NCBI GenBank assembly: GCA_009843625.1
Contig: VYDD01000042.1
Coordinates: 1,582-26,072, forward strand
Reading direction: 5' to 3'
From: Gammaproteobacteria bacterium
GTDB taxonomy: Bacteria > Gemmatimonadota > Gemmatimonadetes > Longimicrobiales > Gaopeijiaceae
Length of the DNA: 24,491 nucleotides
This document shows positions 23,136 to 24,491 of the stretch, one piece after another; position 1 is the stretch's first letter, and each line of letters begins with the position of its first letter. The notes beneath the pieces are model-generated. The model searched no databases, was not told the origin of the DNA, and was given only the letters and a program-made list of their open reading frames with translations. The position numbers and the translations under genes were made by a program.

Positions 23136-24125
23136 GTGACGTTCCTCGACGAGTTGCGGCACCGGGCGGGGAAGCGGCCGAGGCGGGTCGTGTTCCCCGA
23201 AGGCGGGGATCCGCGAATCAGCGAGGCGGCGCTGGCCGCGGCCGCCCACGGACTCGCGGATCCCCTGCTGCTGGGTCCCGCCGGCGAGCTGGAGCGCCGG
23301 CTCGCCGGCGACCCGCGCTCACGCGCCGTGCGGGTGGTCGACCCGGCCGACCCGGCCCGGGTGGAGCGCCACGCGGCGGTCCTCGGCGGCCTGAAGCGCT
23401 TCCGCGACCTCCCCGGCGACGAGTTGCGCCGCCGCGCCGCCGATTCCCTCTACCACGGCGCGCTCATGGTCGGCACCGGCGAAGCCGACGGCGGGGTCGC
23501 GGGGGCGGTCTACACCACCGCGGCGGTGATCCGGGCGGGCATCCACTGCGTCGGCCGCGCCGAGGGCGCCACCACCGTCTCCTCCTCGTTCTTCATGGTG
23601 GTGCGGCCCTTCCGCGGCCCGGAAGCCGAGGTGCTCACCTTCGCCGACTCGGCCATCGTGCCCGATCCCACGGCCGAGCAGCTCGCCGAGATCGCGGTGG
23701 CGTCGTGCCGCGCGCGCCGGCGCATCGTCGGCGACGAGCCCCGGGTTGCCTTCCTGTCCTACTCCACCCGCGGAAGCGCGGAGGGGCCCTCCGTCGACCG
23801 GGTGCGGGCTGCGGTGGCCCACTTCCGCAGGATGAGCCCGCACACCGCCGCCGACGGCGAGCTTCAGGCCGACGCCGCCCTCATCGAAGCGGTCGGCCGT
23901 CGCAAGACCCCGGACTCCCCGGTGGCGGGAAGGGCGAACGTGCTCATCTTCCCCGATCTGGACGCCGGCAACATCGCCTACAAACTTGTCCAGCGGCTCG
24001 CCGGCGCGGAGGCGCTGGGTCCGATCGTTCAGGGGCTCGCGGGCCCCTGGTGCGACCTGTCCCGCGGCGCGTCGGTGGAGGACGCGGTACACGTGGCGTG
24101 CATCACATCCCTTCTGGCGGACTGA
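23136..24125 (+). CDS. pta: Phosphate acetyltransferase
   Basis: The 329-residue product is the short, single-domain Pta that converts acetyl phosphate and CoA to acetyl-CoA and phosphate (EC 2.3.1.8). Landmarks are 'RVVFPEGGDPR' near the start, 'YHGALMVGTGEADGGVAG' , 'VAFLSYSTRGSAEGPS', 'GELQADAAL' and 'VLIFPDLDAGNIAYKLVQRL' followed by 'LGPIVQGL'. These fit Pta and not phosphate butyryltransferase. Acetyl phosphate is the product of Xsc, so this enzyme completes the route from taurine to acetyl-CoA, as pta does in other taurine degraders. No acetate kinase gene is next to it, which favours use for acetyl-CoA supply over acetate production. The start is GTG 23136, chosen for frame and family start; its ribosome-binding site is weak. 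It begins 80 bases after the SusD-like gene. Confidence 0.95.
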   Translation: MTFLDELRHRAGKRPRRVVFPEGGDPRISEAALAAAAHGLADPLLLGPAGELERRLAGDPRSRAVRVVDPADPARVERHAAVLGGLKRFRDLPGDELRRRAADSLYHGALMVGTGEADGGVAGAVYTTAAVIRAGIHCVGRAEGATTVSSSFFMVVRPFRGPEAEVLTFADSAIVPDPTAEQLAEIAVASCRARRRIVGDEPRVAFLSYSTRGSAEGPSVDRVRAAVAHFRRMSPHTAADGELQADAALIEAVGRRKTPDSPVAGRANVLIFPDLDAGNIAYKLVQRLAGAEALGPIVQGLAGPWCDLSRGASVEDAVHVACITSLLAD

Positions 24126-24167
24126 CGCGGTCGGCCCGCCCCCTCACTCCAGGCAAGGACGCCCTCA

Positions 24168-24491
24168 ATGGGTCTTGACGAACGAATCAACGAGTTCATG
24201 CAACCCGTTACGGACGCGGTCGCCGGCTTCATCTTCTACGCAGTGCCCATCGCCGGCGCCGACGTGCCCCTCATCGTGGCGTGGCTCATCGCGGGGGGCG
24301 TTTTCTTCACCCTGTACCTGCGCTTCATCAACGTGCGCGGCTTCAAGCACGCGCTGGACCTGGTGCGGGGGCGCTACACCGATCCCTCCCAGCCGGGCGA
24401 GGTCACCCCCTTCCAGGCGCTCGCGACCGCCGTTTCGGGCACGGTCGGGATCGGGAACATCGCGGGGGTGGCGGTGGCGATTTCCCTGGGC
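24168..24491 (+). CDS. Sodium:alanine symporter family (AGCS) transporter, 5' part only
   Basis: The first 108 residues are visible before the window ends. The start is ATG 24168, with AAGGA about 8 bases upstream and 42 bases after pta. The AGCS family takes up alanine or glycine with sodium. A first hydrophobic helix ('VPLIVAWLIAGGVFFTLYL') is followed by 'RFINVRGFKHALDLVRGRY' and the family signature 'FQALATAVSGTVGIGNIAGVAVAISLG'. A protein of this family is about 450-500 residues long, so most of the gene lies beyond the window. Next to pta it could import taurine, which resembles a small amino acid, or handle the alanine produced by Tpa. Both roles are inference from context. Confidence 0.9.
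   Translation, partial: MGLDERINEFMQPVTDAVAGFIFYAVPIAGADVPLIVAWLIAGGVFFTLYLRFINVRGFKHALDLVRGRYTDPSQPGEVTPFQALATAVSGTVGIGNIAGVAVAISLG

Overview
The window is high-GC DNA, densely coding, with SD-type starts, several GTG starts and many lipoprotein signal peptides. A SusC/SusD pair in a high-GC background, an LRR-metalloprotease lipoprotein and a DUF6503-like lipoprotein fit a Gemmatimonadota-type genome (possibly a marine or sponge-associated lineage). This is an inference from gene content, not a taxonomic proof. I see no insertion sequence, prophage or CRISPR array.

Left part (1-5003): the 5' part of a minus-strand lipoprotein gene diverges from a tight plus-strand group. That group is a Tat-type periplasmic binding protein, a membrane sensor that stops after its HAMP domain, an OFA-type MFS transporter and an NAD-isocitrate-dehydrogenase-family enzyme. 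A large minus-strand gene (5011-8562) converges on it and encodes a lipoprotein with a Big_2 domain, 14 leucine-rich repeats and a metzincin protease site. Next come a small zinc-ribbon membrane protein, glutaryl-CoA dehydrogenase, tRNA-Lys(CTT) and a small lipoprotein.

Right part (11452-24491): the genes read as a taurine (aminosulfonate) dissimilation region. Taurine-pyruvate aminotransferase (tpa) converts taurine to sulfoacetaldehyde. Sulfoacetaldehyde acetyltransferase (xsc) turns that into acetyl phosphate and sulfite. Phosphate acetyltransferase (pta) gives acetyl-CoA. A sodium:alanine-type symporter starts right after pta and runs off the window. Between and around these lie two related envelope amidohydrolases (YtcJ/NfdA-like lipoproteins), one divergent from xsc and one downstream of tpa, and a SusC/SusD outer-membrane uptake pair.

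The most interesting reading is that these genes form one system. The SusCD pair would bring a taurine conjugate or related compound through the outer membrane, the envelope amidohydrolases would free the amine, the symporter would import it (or handle the alanine made by Tpa), and Tpa-Xsc-Pta would feed the carbon into acetyl-CoA. The three enzymes are recognised with confidence; the conjugate-harvesting link is inference. No sulfite-oxidising or sulfite-exporting gene and no alanine dehydrogenase is visible in the window.
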